From Caldicellulosiruptoraceae bacterium PP1 (GTDB taxonomy: Bacteria; Bacillota; Thermoanaerobacteria; Caldicellulosiruptorales; Caldicellulosiruptoraceae), in contig JBGGOQ010000001.1 in NCBI GenBank assembly GCA_041320695.1, positions 186,001 through 250,000 on the forward strand: a DNA stretch of 64,000 nucleotides, in the 5' to 3' direction. Numbering within the stretch: position 1 is the first letter of the stretch; each line of letters begins with the position of its first letter. The notes beneath the pieces were generated by a model. It was not told the origin of the DNA and did not search any database. It saw only the letters and a program-made list of their open reading frames with translations. This document shows positions 1-8,819 of the stretch, in pieces. Both the position numbers and the translations under genes were made by a program.

Positions 1-1
1 T

Positions 2-328
2 CCAGTAGTAAATATAGGCTCAAATTTAGCTTTTCCACTTATAATTATTGGATTTATGTTTAGAAATGGTGATTTTTTTATTAATTTAGGTATACTATTA
101 TTTAGCTTAGCAGTTATATTTACTATTATAACTCTTCCAGTTGAATTAAATGCTACAAAAAGAGCACTGAATGCTTTAACAACAAGTGGGATTATCATGC
201 CAATTGAGCAAAAAGCAGTAAAATCTGTATTGACCGCAGCTGCTTTAACTTATGTTGCTTCAGTAATTACTGCTATATTACAACTTTTATATCTGTTATC
301 TTTTGCACAAAGAAGAAGGGATGATTAA
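2..328 (+). CDS. Zinc metallopeptidase, YugP family (C-terminal part only)
   Basis: The reading frame is open from the left edge, so only about the last 108 residues are seen. They contain an 'NIGSNLAFPLIIIGF' stretch, a second hydrophobic helix, a 'LPVELNATKRA' segment and a third membrane helix before a charged tail (QRRRDD). This matches the C-terminal half of the YugP-like membrane zinc peptidases (Zn_peptidase_2 family); the HExxH motif would lie upstream, outside the window. It sits directly before rsmB, with which its stop overlaps, the usual place of this gene in many Clostridia (def-fmt-yugP-rsmB). The physiological substrate of the family is unknown. Confidence 0.8.
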   Translation, partial: PVVNIGSNLAFPLIIIGFMFRNGDFFINLGILLFSLAVIFTIITLPVELNATKRALNALTTSGIIMPIEQKAVKSVLTAAALTYVASVITAILQLLYLLSFAQRRRDD

Positions 329-1613
329 AATTAATATTATTAGAAAAGATATTGTAGAAGTTCTTATTGATATTGAAAATGGAACATCTTCTGATAGTGC
401 CATAGAGAAAAAAATTAACAATTATGAAAATATAAAAGATAGGGCTTTAATGGTAGAAATATGCCATGGTGTAATAAGATACAAAAACCTTTTAGATTTC
501 TATATTGAATTCTTGACTAATAACAAAAAAATTGATTTCTATATTAAATCAATTTTGAGAGTAGGGACCTATCAGCTATTATTTTTAGATAAAATACCAA
601 ACTATGCTGCAATTAACGAAAGTGTTGAAATTTCAAAAAAATATAAAAAACAATCTTCAAATTTTGTAAATGCAGTATTAAGAAATGTTTTAAAGAAAAA
701 AGAAGAAATAGAAAAAGCAATAGAAAGTTTAAAAGATAGAAATATTTTTGATTATTTAGAGGTTAAATTATCTTTCCCAAAGTATTTAATTAAATATTTT
801 ACCCAAAGCTATGGATTAGAAGAAGCAATAAAAATATTAGAATTTTTGAATTCTCGTCCCAAAGTAAGTTTTAAAATTAATACAAGAAAGGTTCATGAAT
901 CAGATTTTATTGAAAAGTATTTTGATAGTAATATATATAATAAAAGTTTATTAAATAATTTAATATATTTTATAAATCAAGGTAATCTTAAAGATAGTTT
1001 TCTTTATAAAGAAGGTTTTATTTATTTTCAAGATCCAGCCGCTTCATTAGTTGTTTATGACAATATTGAATGCTTTAAATGTGCTGATGATATTTTAGAT
1101 CTTTGTGCAGCACCTGGAGGTAAATCATTTAACACAGCAGAAGTTTCAGATGGAAGGATAATTTCTTGTGATATCAACGCTAAAAAACTTAAGATTATGA
1201 AAGATAATATTGATAGGCTTGGATTTACTAATATACAGTTAATTAAAAATGATGCTACAAAATTAAATGAGAATTTTATTAATAAGTTTGATATATGCAT
1301 TTGTGATTTACCTTGCTCTGGATTTGGGGTAATTAGAAAAAAGCCTGAAATTAAATGGAAGAAGAAAATCGAAGATATCTATAATCTCCATAAATTACAA
1401 ATATCGATATTAGAAAATGCAAAACATTATTTAAAAAGCAAAGGTATATTAATATATAGCACATGTACTTTAGGAAAAATAGAAAATGAAGGGACAATAG
1501 ATAGCTTTCTGAGTAATAATAAGAATTTTAAATTAATAAAATCAAAAACAATACTTCCTCATTTATTTAACTCTGATGGCTTTTATATTTCAGTTTTGAA
1601 AAGAGAGGATTAA
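321..1613 (+). CDS. rsmB: 16S rRNA (cytosine-967-C5)-methyltransferase RsmB
   Basis: SAM-dependent m5C methyltransferase of the RsmB/NOP family acting on 16S rRNA. An N-terminal NusB-like RNA-binding domain (about the first 140 residues) is followed by the methyltransferase domain, with SAM motif 'LDLCAAPGGKS', the 'DLPCSGFGVIRKKPEIKW' motif containing one active-site cysteine, and 'YSTCTL' containing the catalytic one. I prefer ATG 321, which overlaps the upstream stop; an in-frame TTG at 303 would add six residues but has no ribosome binding site. First of the tight series rsmB-rlmN-prpC-prkC-rsgA-rpe, as in Bacillus and many Clostridia. About 430 aa, normal length. Confidence 0.93.
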   Translation: MIKINIIRKDIVEVLIDIENGTSSDSAIEKKINNYENIKDRALMVEICHGVIRYKNLLDFYIEFLTNNKKIDFYIKSILRVGTYQLLFLDKIPNYAAINESVEISKKYKKQSSNFVNAVLRNVLKKKEEIEKAIESLKDRNIFDYLEVKLSFPKYLIKYFTQSYGLEEAIKILEFLNSRPKVSFKINTRKVHESDFIEKYFDSNIYNKSLLNNLIYFINQGNLKDSFLYKEGFIYFQDPAASLVVYDNIECFKCADDILDLCAAPGGKSFNTAEVSDGRIISCDINAKKLKIMKDNIDRLGFTNIQLIKNDATKLNENFINKFDICICDLPCSGFGVIRKKPEIKWKKKIEDIYNLHKLQISILENAKHYLKSKGILIYSTCTLGKIENEGTIDSFLSNNKNFKLIKSKTILPHLFNSDGFYISVLKRED

Positions 1614-1615
1614 CC

Positions 1616-2641
1616 ATGAGAAATATTAAGGATCTAACTTTTGATGAGTTAAAGTCCTGGTTAAAAAGCATAAATGAAAAAGAATTCAGATCAACTCAGA
1701 TATTTGATTGGATTTATAAAAAAAATAGCGAAAGCTTTGATTCATTTTCTAATCTACCTGAAAACTTAAGAAATAAATTAAAGCAGGACTTTATACTCAA
1801 TTTAATGGAGATTATAAAAGTTCAAGAAGATGTGTTTACAAGAAAATATTTAATGTTATTAAATGATAATAATACAATAGAATCAGTATTTATGAAATAT
1901 AAATTTGGAAATTCAATATGTATATCTACACAAGTTGGCTGTAATATGAGTTGTGCTTTTTGTGCATCTACAATTGGTGGGAAAATTCGAAATCTAACTA
2001 GTGGTGAAATGGTTGACCAGATAATTAAAGTAGAAAATGATACAAAAGAAAGAATCTCAAGTATAGTACTTATGGGCAGTGGAGAACCCTTTGACAATGC
2101 TGAAAATGTATTCAAATTTATTGAAATAGTTAATCACCCAAAGGGCAAGAATATAGGAGCAAGACATATAACAATTTCAACTGTTGGAGTAGTACCTTAT
2201 ATATATGAATTAGCAAACTATGAAAAGCAAATTAATTTAGCTATTTCTCTACATGCTACAAATAATAAAATAAGAGAAAAATTAATCCCAATGAATAAAA
2301 GATATCCTATTGAAGAAATAATAGAAGCAATACGCAATTATATAAATAAAACTCAAAGAAGAGTTACCATTGAATATGCATTAATAAAGGGAATTAATGA
2401 TTCTGATATAGATGCAATAAGACTTTCAGAATTATTTAAAAATATGCTTATACATGTAAATTTAATACCAATAAATGAAATTGAAGAAAAAGAATTCAGA
2501 AGACCTCCAAAAGAAAGAATTATTTCTTTTTATAATATATTGAAAAATAATAAAATTGAAGTTACTATAAGAAGAGAATTAGGTAGTTCAATTTCAGCAG
2601 CATGTGGGCAATTAAGGTCAAAACATTTAGATAAAAGATAA
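1616..2641 (+). CDS. rlmN: Dual-specificity 23S rRNA/tRNA m2A methyltransferase RlmN (radical SAM)
   Basis: Makes 2-methyladenosine at A2503 of 23S rRNA and, in many bacteria, at A37 of some tRNAs. The radical-SAM cluster motif CxxxCxxC is C109/C113/C116 in 'QVGCNMSCAFC'. The family's resolving cysteine near the C-terminus is seen as C330 in 'ISAACGQL'. The glycine-rich 'MGSGEP' motif follows the cluster. At 341 aa it has the standard length. It starts 3 nt after rsmB, so the two are almost certainly cotranscribed. The radical-SAM/methyl-Cys mechanism is known for the family; residue assignments are read from this sequence. Confidence 0.95.
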   Translation: MRNIKDLTFDELKSWLKSINEKEFRSTQIFDWIYKKNSESFDSFSNLPENLRNKLKQDFILNLMEIIKVQEDVFTRKYLMLLNDNNTIESVFMKYKFGNSICISTQVGCNMSCAFCASTIGGKIRNLTSGEMVDQIIKVENDTKERISSIVLMGSGEPFDNAENVFKFIEIVNHPKGKNIGARHITISTVGVVPYIYELANYEKQINLAISLHATNNKIREKLIPMNKRYPIEEIIEAIRNYINKTQRRVTIEYALIKGINDSDIDAIRLSELFKNMLIHVNLIPINEIEEKEFRRPPKERIISFYNILKNNKIEVTIRRELGSSISAACGQLRSKHLDKR

Positions 2642-2667
2642 AACAAGGTTTTAGGGGATGAACAAAA

Positions 2668-3390
2668 GTGGTTGTGTATTACAAAAGTCATTCTGGATAT
2701 GTAAGAACAAATAATGAAGACTATTATATTGTTTACAGAAATGATAACAACAGTGGAATTTTCATTATTGCAGATGGCATGGGGGGACATGTATCTGGAG
2801 AAGTTGCCTCTTATTTAGCAAGTACCTGTCTTTTTAATTATTTGATAACTAAGTTAGAATATAATAAAAATATTGAAGAACTGCTTTATAACTCATTTAT
2901 TTGGACAAATGAATTCTTAAATAATTTCATTGAAAAAAATATTGAATATTCATCAATGGGTACAACACTATTATGTGCCATAATTATTAATGATGATATT
3001 TATATTGCAAATGTTGGTGATTCACGTGCTTATTTTTATAATGGCTATCAACTTTATCAGGTAACAGAAGATCATTCATTGGTGTATCAAATGTATAAAA
3101 ATGGAGATATTAGTAAAGAACAGATAGAAATACATCCCCAAAAAAATATAATTACTCAGGCTATAGGATTGACAAAAGATTTAAAAGTTGATATCTATAA
3201 ATTATCATTTTTATCAGATGATAATTTATTATTACTTTGTACTGATGGTTTAACAAATATGTTAAATGATGAATACATAGAAAAAATTATTAGTAATTCC
3301 AAAATAGATAATCTAACAGATGATTTAATTGAAGAAGCACTAAGAAAGGGCGGTAAAGATAACATATCAGTGATATCAGTAAAAAAATAA
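2668..3390 (+). CDS. prpC: PP2C-family serine/threonine protein phosphatase (PrpC/Stp)
   Basis: Metal-dependent phosphatase that opposes the kinase encoded immediately downstream. It shows PP2C motif 1 ('RTNNEDYY', E17/D18), the metal-binding 'DGMGGH' (D36), 'NVGDSRAYF', 'LCTDGLTN' and 'GGKDNISVI'. At 240 aa it is the compact bacterial form with no membrane segment. The start is GTG 2668, eight bases after a TAGGGGATG ribosome binding site. The phosphatase-kinase pair controls phosphorylation of translation factors and cell-wall proteins in Firmicutes; targets in this organism are not visible from sequence. Confidence 0.93.
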   Translation: MVVYYKSHSGYVRTNNEDYYIVYRNDNNSGIFIIADGMGGHVSGEVASYLASTCLFNYLITKLEYNKNIEELLYNSFIWTNEFLNNFIEKNIEYSSMGTTLLCAIIINDDIYIANVGDSRAYFYNGYQLYQVTEDHSLVYQMYKNGDISKEQIEIHPQKNIITQAIGLTKDLKVDIYKLSFLSDDNLLLLCTDGLTNMLNDEYIEKIISNSKIDNLTDDLIEEALRKGGKDNISVISVKK

Positions 3391-3408
3391 TGAGTAGGTG
3401 ATTTTGGT

Positions 3409-5301
3409 ATGCAGGACATAGTCTTAGGGAATAGATATGAGATAATAGAAAAAATAGGCGGCGGTGGTATGTCGGTCGTCTATAAAGCAAAAGATAAAAT
3501 GCTTAATCGCTTTGTAGCAATTAAGGTTTTAAGAAGTGAATATGTTAATGATGAGGAATTTATTAAAAGATTTAAATCAGAATCATTAGCAGCAGCTTCT
3601 TTATCACATCCAAACATTGTATCAATTTTTGATGTAGGAGAGGATAAAGGGTTTCATTACATAGTTATGGAATTTATTAATGGAAAAACATTGAAGGAAG
3701 TAATAAAAGAAAATGGAAGATTAAGCTATAAGGATGCAATTGCAATTTCTATACAGATATGCAGAGCTTTAGAACATGCACACAAAAAAGGCATTATTCA
3801 TAGAGACATTAAACCACAAAATATTATGATAGATGAAAATGGAATTGTTAGGGTAACTGATTTCGGTATTGCAAGAGCTGTTACTACAGGAACAATTATA
3901 AATACAAATATTACTATAGGTTCAGTTCACTATTTTTCACCAGAACAAGCCAGAGGCGGTTTTGTTGATGCAAAGTCCGATATTTATTCTTTAGGTGTTG
4001 TTCTTTATGAAATGACTACCGGTAATTTACCTTTCGAAGGTGAAACACCAATATCTGTTGCTCTAAAACATATACAAGAAGAACCAGTGAAGCCATCATT
4101 ATATAATAAAGATATTCCTAAAAGTCTAGAAGATATAATTTTAAAAGCCCTTAAGAAAGACCAGACTCAAAGGTATCAAAGTATTGTTGAAATTATGCAG
4201 GATTTAAAAAATTCATTACTTTATCCTGATGGAGATTTTGTAAAAATAAATACTGAAAATACAGAAACAAAACAATACCAGGCAATTGATACAAATAATA
4301 TTAACAAAGATAATAAAAAAACATTAGAGAATAATACTAATAGCAAAAAGAAAAATGTAAAATATGCACTTTTAGGTATTGGAAGTGCTTTAGTTTTAGT
4401 ATTAATGATTTGGTTAGTATTTTACATGACTATTGGCAAGCAGCTTTTTGTTAAAGAAGAAGAAATTATTCTACCTAATTTAGTTGGTCTTACTATTGAT
4501 GAAGCAAAGCTGAAATTAGAAGACTTAGGACTTACTTATAAAATCACAGAAACAAATGATAAAGCTGATAAAGGCATTGTAATTAAACAGGATCCTGAAG
4601 CAGATATACATGTTAAGAAAAATGCTACTATCAATTTAACAGTTAGCCTTGGGCCAGAAGTGGTTGAGGTACCAGATTTATCAGGTATGAATGTGAAAGA
4701 TGCGGAAGTTGAACTTACAAATGTAGGATTAAATATTCAGACAAAAAAGGATTTTAGTGATAAACCAGTGGATACAGTAATATCACAAGATCCTGCTCCA
4801 CATGAGAGTATTGAAAAGAATGGCACAGTAACTGTTACAATTAGCCAAGGTCCTAAGATAGAAAAAGTAACAGTTCCTGATGTTACAGGAATGAAATATT
4901 ATGATGCAAAAGATATTTTGGAAAGAAGTGGTATTAATATTGGAAATATTGAATATAAAGAGGTAACTGATAAGGATGATGATATTGTTTTGTATCAATC
5001 CATAAAAAGTGGTACTGAAATAAATAAAGGTGATAGTATAAATTTAACTTTAGCAAAAAAAATACAACAACCAACAAACAGTACAAAAATATTTGTTAAA
5101 AATATAATACTTCCGAGTGATTTGCAAGAAGCTAATGTAAAGATAGTTGTTGTTACAGACAACAACGAAAGTGTAGTATTTGACAGGACTGTTACAGTTG
5201 ATGAAACACCTTTACAGGTTAAAATACCAATAAGTGGAAAGTCAACAATTAGATTATATATAAACGATTCTCTTAATTCTGAGGAGACGGTGGAAAATTA
5301 A
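3409..5301 (+). CDS. prkC: PASTA-domain Ser/Thr protein kinase (PrkC/Stk)
   Basis: Membrane Hanks-type kinase that senses muropeptides or lipid II through extracellular PASTA repeats; in spore formers PrkC can trigger germination. The kinase domain spans about residues 8-270: glycine loop 'GGGGMSVVYKA', K39, catalytic HRD 131-133, DFG 151-153, then 'GSVHYFSPEQARGG'. A hydrophilic linker (about 275-317) leads to one membrane helix (about 318-343) and three PASTA domains (about 352-417, 418-485, 486-555). A 75-residue beta-rich tail follows the last PASTA. The stop overlaps the rsgA start by one base, implying translational coupling. Confidence 0.95.
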   Translation: MQDIVLGNRYEIIEKIGGGGMSVVYKAKDKMLNRFVAIKVLRSEYVNDEEFIKRFKSESLAAASLSHPNIVSIFDVGEDKGFHYIVMEFINGKTLKEVIKENGRLSYKDAIAISIQICRALEHAHKKGIIHRDIKPQNIMIDENGIVRVTDFGIARAVTTGTIINTNITIGSVHYFSPEQARGGFVDAKSDIYSLGVVLYEMTTGNLPFEGETPISVALKHIQEEPVKPSLYNKDIPKSLEDIILKALKKDQTQRYQSIVEIMQDLKNSLLYPDGDFVKINTENTETKQYQAIDTNNINKDNKKTLENNTNSKKKNVKYALLGIGSALVLVLMIWLVFYMTIGKQLFVKEEEIILPNLVGLTIDEAKLKLEDLGLTYKITETNDKADKGIVIKQDPEADIHVKKNATINLTVSLGPEVVEVPDLSGMNVKDAEVELTNVGLNIQTKKDFSDKPVDTVISQDPAPHESIEKNGTVTVTISQGPKIEKVTVPDVTGMKYYDAKDILERSGINIGNIEYKEVTDKDDDIVLYQSIKSGTEINKGDSINLTLAKKIQQPTNSTKIFVKNIILPSDLQEANVKIVVVTDNNESVVFDRTVTVDETPLQVKIPISGKSTIRLYINDSLNSEETVEN

Positions 5302-6173
5302 TGATAATTGAAGGAATTATTTCAAAAATTATTGCTGGATTTTACTATGTTGACGACTTTCTTGGGAATAAATATGAATGCAAAGCTCGGGGTGTATTTA
5401 GAAAAGAAGAGATAAAACCAGTTGTTGGAGATAAAGTTATTATCGAAAACAGAAATGATGGTGCATATATTATCTCAAAGATAAATGAAAGAAAGAATTT
5501 ATTAATAAGACCACCAATAGCAAATGTTGATATTGCTATTGTTGTAATAGCATCTGTAATGCCAGAGGTTTCCTTATTATTTCTAGACAAACTATTGATT
5601 AATATACTTAAGGAAAATATAAAACCAATATTGTGTGTAAACAAAATTGATTTGGATAATTCAGAAACATATAATTTAATTAAAGAGCAATATTTTGAAT
5701 TTGACATCATTAAAATGAGTGCAATTGAAAATATTGGCTTTGAAGAATTAAGAGAGAAAATATCAGGGAAAATATCTGTTTTTGCTGGACAATCCGGGGT
5801 TGGAAAATCTTCAATCCTCAATAGATTAATACCAAACGCCAATCTGAAAGTTGGTGATATCTCAAATAAGCTTGAGAGAGGGAAACACACAACCAGGGTA
5901 GTTGAATTGCTTAAATTAGATAATTCAACCTATGTAGCTGATACCCCTGGGTTTAGTTCGATAGAATTAAAAGATTTTTTACGAAGTGATCTTAAACGTT
6001 ATTACCCAGAATTTATACAATATATGAGCTGTAGATTTAAAAGCTGTGATCATATTAATGAACCTGGATGTACTGTTAAAGAGGCTGTACAAAATAATAA
6101 AATAAGTTATGAAAGATATGAAAGATATAAAGAACTTTATTATCAATTGCCGAACCAAAAAATATATTATTAA
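5301..6173 (+). CDS. rsgA: Ribosome small subunit-dependent GTPase A
   Basis: Circularly permuted GTPase that checks late maturation of the 30S subunit. Motif order is permuted as expected: G4 'NKID' (114-117) comes before the P-loop 'GQSGVGKS' (163-170), then G3 'DTPG' (214-217). An N-terminal OB fold covers about residues 1-70. The C-terminal zinc knuckle is C244/C249/H251/C257. At 290 aa it is of usual size. ATG 5301 overlaps the last base of prkC; this gene order is conserved in Firmicutes. Confidence 0.95.
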   Translation: MIIEGIISKIIAGFYYVDDFLGNKYECKARGVFRKEEIKPVVGDKVIIENRNDGAYIISKINERKNLLIRPPIANVDIAIVVIASVMPEVSLLFLDKLLINILKENIKPILCVNKIDLDNSETYNLIKEQYFEFDIIKMSAIENIGFEELREKISGKISVFAGQSGVGKSSILNRLIPNANLKVGDISNKLERGKHTTRVVELLKLDNSTYVADTPGFSSIELKDFLRSDLKRYYPEFIQYMSCRFKSCDHINEPGCTVKEAVQNNKISYERYERYKELYYQLPNQKIYY

Positions 6174-6188
6174 GGGAGAGACTACTAA

Positions 6189-6851
6189 TTGAAAATTGCA
6201 GCATCAATACTTTCTGCTAATTTTGCAAAACTAGGCGAAGAACTTTTGAAAGCTTCAAGATCAGGCTCAGATATAATTCATATTGATATAATGGATGGTC
6301 ATTTTGTTCCTAATATAACTATCGGCCCATCTGTTGTCGCAGATTTAAGAAAATTATCTGATATTTTTTTTGATGTGCATTTAATGATAGATAACCCTGA
6401 ACAGTATATTGAGCATTTTGCATTTGCTGGTGCTGATAACATAACAGTTCATTTTGAAGCAACAAAGCATTTAGATGCACTTATAAATAAGATAAAATCG
6501 TATAATAAAAAAGCATCAGTAGCTATAAATCCTGCGACGTCAATTTGTTCAATAGAAAATATTCTTAGCCAAGTTGATATGATTTTAGTAATGACTGTAA
6601 ATCCAGGCTTCGGGGGGCAACAATTTATTCCATATACATTAGATAAAATTAAAGAATTAAATAAAGTTCGAAAAATAAAAGGTTATAGCTTCAAAATAGA
6701 AGTAGATGGTGGAATTAATTTAGATAACATAAACCAAGTTGTAAAAGCAGGTGCAGATATTATTGTAACAGGATCAACTTTATTTAATAGTGATGATATG
6801 AAAAATACTATTGAAAAACTAAGACAAAATGCTTCAAAAATTATATATTAA
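6189..6851 (+). CDS. rpe: Ribulose-phosphate 3-epimerase
   Basis: Interconverts ribulose-5-phosphate and xylulose-5-phosphate in the non-oxidative pentose phosphate pathway. A TIM barrel of 220 aa with the family signatures 'HIDIMDGHFVPN' (metal and catalytic residues), 'DVHLMI', 'VNPGFGGQ' and 'VDGGIN'. The start is TTG 6189, nine bases after GGGAGA. It closes the rsmB-rpe operon; the usual next genes (thiN, rpmB) are missing and a new promoter follows directly. Confidence 0.95.
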   Translation: MKIAASILSANFAKLGEELLKASRSGSDIIHIDIMDGHFVPNITIGPSVVADLRKLSDIFFDVHLMIDNPEQYIEHFAFAGADNITVHFEATKHLDALINKIKSYNKKASVAINPATSICSIENILSQVDMILVMTVNPGFGGQQFIPYTLDKIKELNKVRKIKGYSFKIEVDGGINLDNINQVVKAGADIIVTGSTLFNSDDMKNTIEKLRQNASKIIY

Positions 6852-6863
6852 GAGTTATAATCC

Positions 6864-6892
6864 TTGTTAAAAAACATTTATAATGGTATAAT
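6864..6892 (+). promoter_or_regulatory. Strong sigma-A promoter of the rimP-nusA-infB operon
   Basis: TTGTTA (6864-6869), a 17-base spacer and a perfect TATAAT (6887-6892) preceded by TG one base upstream, giving the extended -10 TGGTATAAT. It lies between rpe and rimP with a leader of about 95 bases. Confidence 0.8.
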
Positions 6893-6928
6893 ATATTTAA
6901 TCATTATTTTTGACATAACTGAAGACCA

Positions 6929-6955
6929 AAAGAGTGGGAGAAAATCCCACTCTTT
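6929..6955 (+). terminator. Leader hairpin before rimP (attenuator-like)
   Basis: A perfect 11-bp stem (AAAGAGTGGGA / TCCCACTCTTT) with loop GAAAA, followed by a moderately T-rich stretch (CATATTGTTTT). It lies between the promoter and the rimP ribosome binding site, so it is either an attenuator or a stabilising or processing element of the leader. Function is inferred; the structure is read directly. Confidence 0.6.
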
Positions 6956-6994
6956 CATATTGTTTTAGCATTTTCTAAGAAAGGAAGGTTTTAT

Positions 6995-7450
6995 ATGAGC
7001 AAAATAACTAAAGTGGTAGAAGCAATACTTTTACCTATATTAGAAAAATATAATTATGAATTGGTTGATGTTGAGTTCAAAAAAGAAGGTAAGAATCATT
7101 TTTTAAGAGTATATATTGATAAAATTGGTGGTATAACCATTGATGACTGTCAAATTGTAAGTGAAGAACTTTCTACAAAGCTGGATGAATTAGATCCTAT
7201 TCCTTATAGTTATTTTCTTGAAGTATCTTCTCCAGGATTAGATAGACCACTTGTAAAAGACAGAGACTTTATAAGGCATGAAGGTGAGCTTGTAGAAGTT
7301 AAATTAAAAGAGCCAATTAATAATACAAAATTATTAGAAGGACAATTAATAAAAAAAGATGGTGATATACTAAATTTAAGAGTTAATGACCAATTGATTC
7401 AAATACCAATGTCGAAGGTAACAAAGGTAAAAGTTGCATTAAAATTTTAG
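6995..7450 (+). CDS. rimP: Ribosome maturation factor RimP
   Basis: Assists early assembly of the 30S subunit, with ribosomal proteins S12 and S19 as known partners. The 151-aa protein has the two-domain RimP layout: an alpha/beta N-terminal domain ('YELVDVEFKKEG', 'LRVYIDK', 'YFLEVSSPGLDRPL') and a C-terminal Sm-like barrel. First gene of the rimP-nusA-rnpM-infB operon; ribosome binding site AAGGAAGG upstream of ATG 6995. Confidence 0.94.
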   Translation: MSKITKVVEAILLPILEKYNYELVDVEFKKEGKNHFLRVYIDKIGGITIDDCQIVSEELSTKLDELDPIPYSYFLEVSSPGLDRPLVKDRDFIRHEGELVEVKLKEPINNTKLLEGQLIKKDGDILNLRVNDQLIQIPMSKVTKVKVALKF

Positions 7451-7468
7451 TTAGGGGGTATTTACAAA

Positions 7469-8524
7469 ATGTTTAGAAAGGATCAGACAAAGGAGTTATT
7501 TCATGCTATTAATGAGCTTGAAAAGGAGTATAATATTGATAGGGAGTATATTTTCTCAGTCCTTGAAAGTGCTATGATTACAGCATATAAACAAGTTAGA
7601 AATATAAAAGATAAGACTGTTCCAAATATAAAAGTAGTAATAAATCCTGAAGAATCAGAGATAAAAATTATTGAATACAAAAAAGTATCAGAAAATCCTA
7701 AAGACAGTAGATTTGAAATATCACTTGAAGAGGCTCAAAATATTGATAAGAGATATCAAATAGGTGATATGGTTGGTTTTGAAATCAGTCCTAACGAATT
7801 TAGTAGAAAAACAGCAAGCAGTGTTAGGCAAGCAGTTGTTGGAAAAATTCGTGAAGCTAAGAGAACAAAAACATATAGAGAATATTTCGAAAAGAAAGAT
7901 ACAATTGTTACAGGGCTTATTCAAAAAATAGAAAAGAAAAATGTGGTTGTTGAATTAGATGACGGAAAGATAGATGCTATATTACCTGTAGATGAACAAA
8001 TCCCAGATGAACAATATATTCCAGGAACAATGATGAAATTTTATCTTGTAGAAGTTAAGATATCTCAAAAAGAGGTTGTTGTTTATGTTTCTAGAACGCA
8101 TCCGAATTTTGTTAAAAAGTTAATAGAGAGTGTTGTTCCTGAAATTCAAGAAGGAATTATTGAAATAAAGGCCATAGCAAGAGAAGCTGGTTCAAGAACA
8201 AAGGTTGCTGTTTATTCAAACAGTTCACGTATTGATCCAATCGGTGCATGTATAGGAGAAAAAGGCCTTAGAATACAAAAGGTATTAAGTCAACTAAATG
8301 GTGAGAAGATTGATATAGTTAAATATCATGATGATCCAGCAGAATTTATAAAAAATGCATTAAGTCCTGCAGAGGTTGTTCATATTGATGTAAATTATGA
8401 AGAAAAGAAAGCATTTGTATTAGTTCCAAATGAACAACTATCATTAGCAATTGGTAAAGGTGGACAAAATGCCAGACTATCCGCAAAATTAACCGGTTGG
8501 AAAATTGATATAAAAGGGAAATAA
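7469..8524 (+). CDS. nusA: Transcription termination/antitermination protein NusA
   Basis: RNA polymerase-binding factor that modulates pausing, termination and antitermination. The 351 residues contain the N-terminal RNAP-binding domain (about 1-130), an S1 domain (about 135-200), and two KH domains ('PIGACIGEKGLRIQ' and 'LSLAIGKGGQNARLSAKLTGW'-type signature near the C-terminus). It lacks the acidic C-terminal repeats of proteobacterial NusA, as is normal for Firmicutes. It follows rimP by 18 nt with an AGGGGGT ribosome binding site. Confidence 0.95.
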   Translation: MFRKDQTKELFHAINELEKEYNIDREYIFSVLESAMITAYKQVRNIKDKTVPNIKVVINPEESEIKIIEYKKVSENPKDSRFEISLEEAQNIDKRYQIGDMVGFEISPNEFSRKTASSVRQAVVGKIREAKRTKTYREYFEKKDTIVTGLIQKIEKKNVVVELDDGKIDAILPVDEQIPDEQYIPGTMMKFYLVEVKISQKEVVVYVSRTHPNFVKKLIESVVPEIQEGIIEIKAIAREAGSRTKVAVYSNSSRIDPIGACIGEKGLRIQKVLSQLNGEKIDIVKYHDDPAEFIKNALSPAEVVHIDVNYEEKKAFVLVPNEQLSLAIGKGGQNARLSAKLTGWKIDIKGK

Positions 8525-8537
8525 GGGGTGCGTTAAT

Positions 8538-8819
8538 TTGATAAAGCATGTACCCATGCGAAAATGTGTTATATGTGGTAAGAATTTACCTAAATCTGCA
8601 CTATTAAGAATTGTTAAGACAAGTAATAATGATGTTTTATTTGACAAGATAGGTAAACTTTCTGGTCGAGGTCTTTATATCTGTGAAGATATTAATTGTG
8701 TTGATAAAGCTTTCAGATCCAAAAGGATTGAAAAGTTACTTAACGTAACATTAAAACCAGAATTATGTAGTCAGATTCGTGAGTATATAAATCAAAAAAA
8801 TATGGGGGTGACTGAATGA
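8538..8819 (+). CDS. rnpM: RNase P modulator RnpM (YlxR/DUF448 family)
   Basis: Small RNA-binding protein of 93 aa with the YlxR signature '[20 protein letters not shown]' and 'GRGLYIC'; in B. subtilis the family binds RNase P RNA and modulates its activity. The TTG start is placed by the AAGGGGTG ribosome binding site seven bases upstream; an internal ATG (MRKC) has none. Its stop overlaps the infB start by four bases. The L7Ae-like gene ylxQ that usually follows ylxR in Bacillus is absent. Confidence 0.88.
   Translation: MIKHVPMRKCVICGKNLPKSALLRIVKTSNNDVLFDKIGKLSGRGLYICEDINCVDKAFRSKRIEKLLNVTLKPELCSQIREYINQKNMGVTE

Noticed and set aside
5345-5890. A 181-codon open frame antisense to rsgA
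   Set aside because: No ribosome binding site, no recognisable domain, and it lies wholly inside a conserved gene; a frame shadow.
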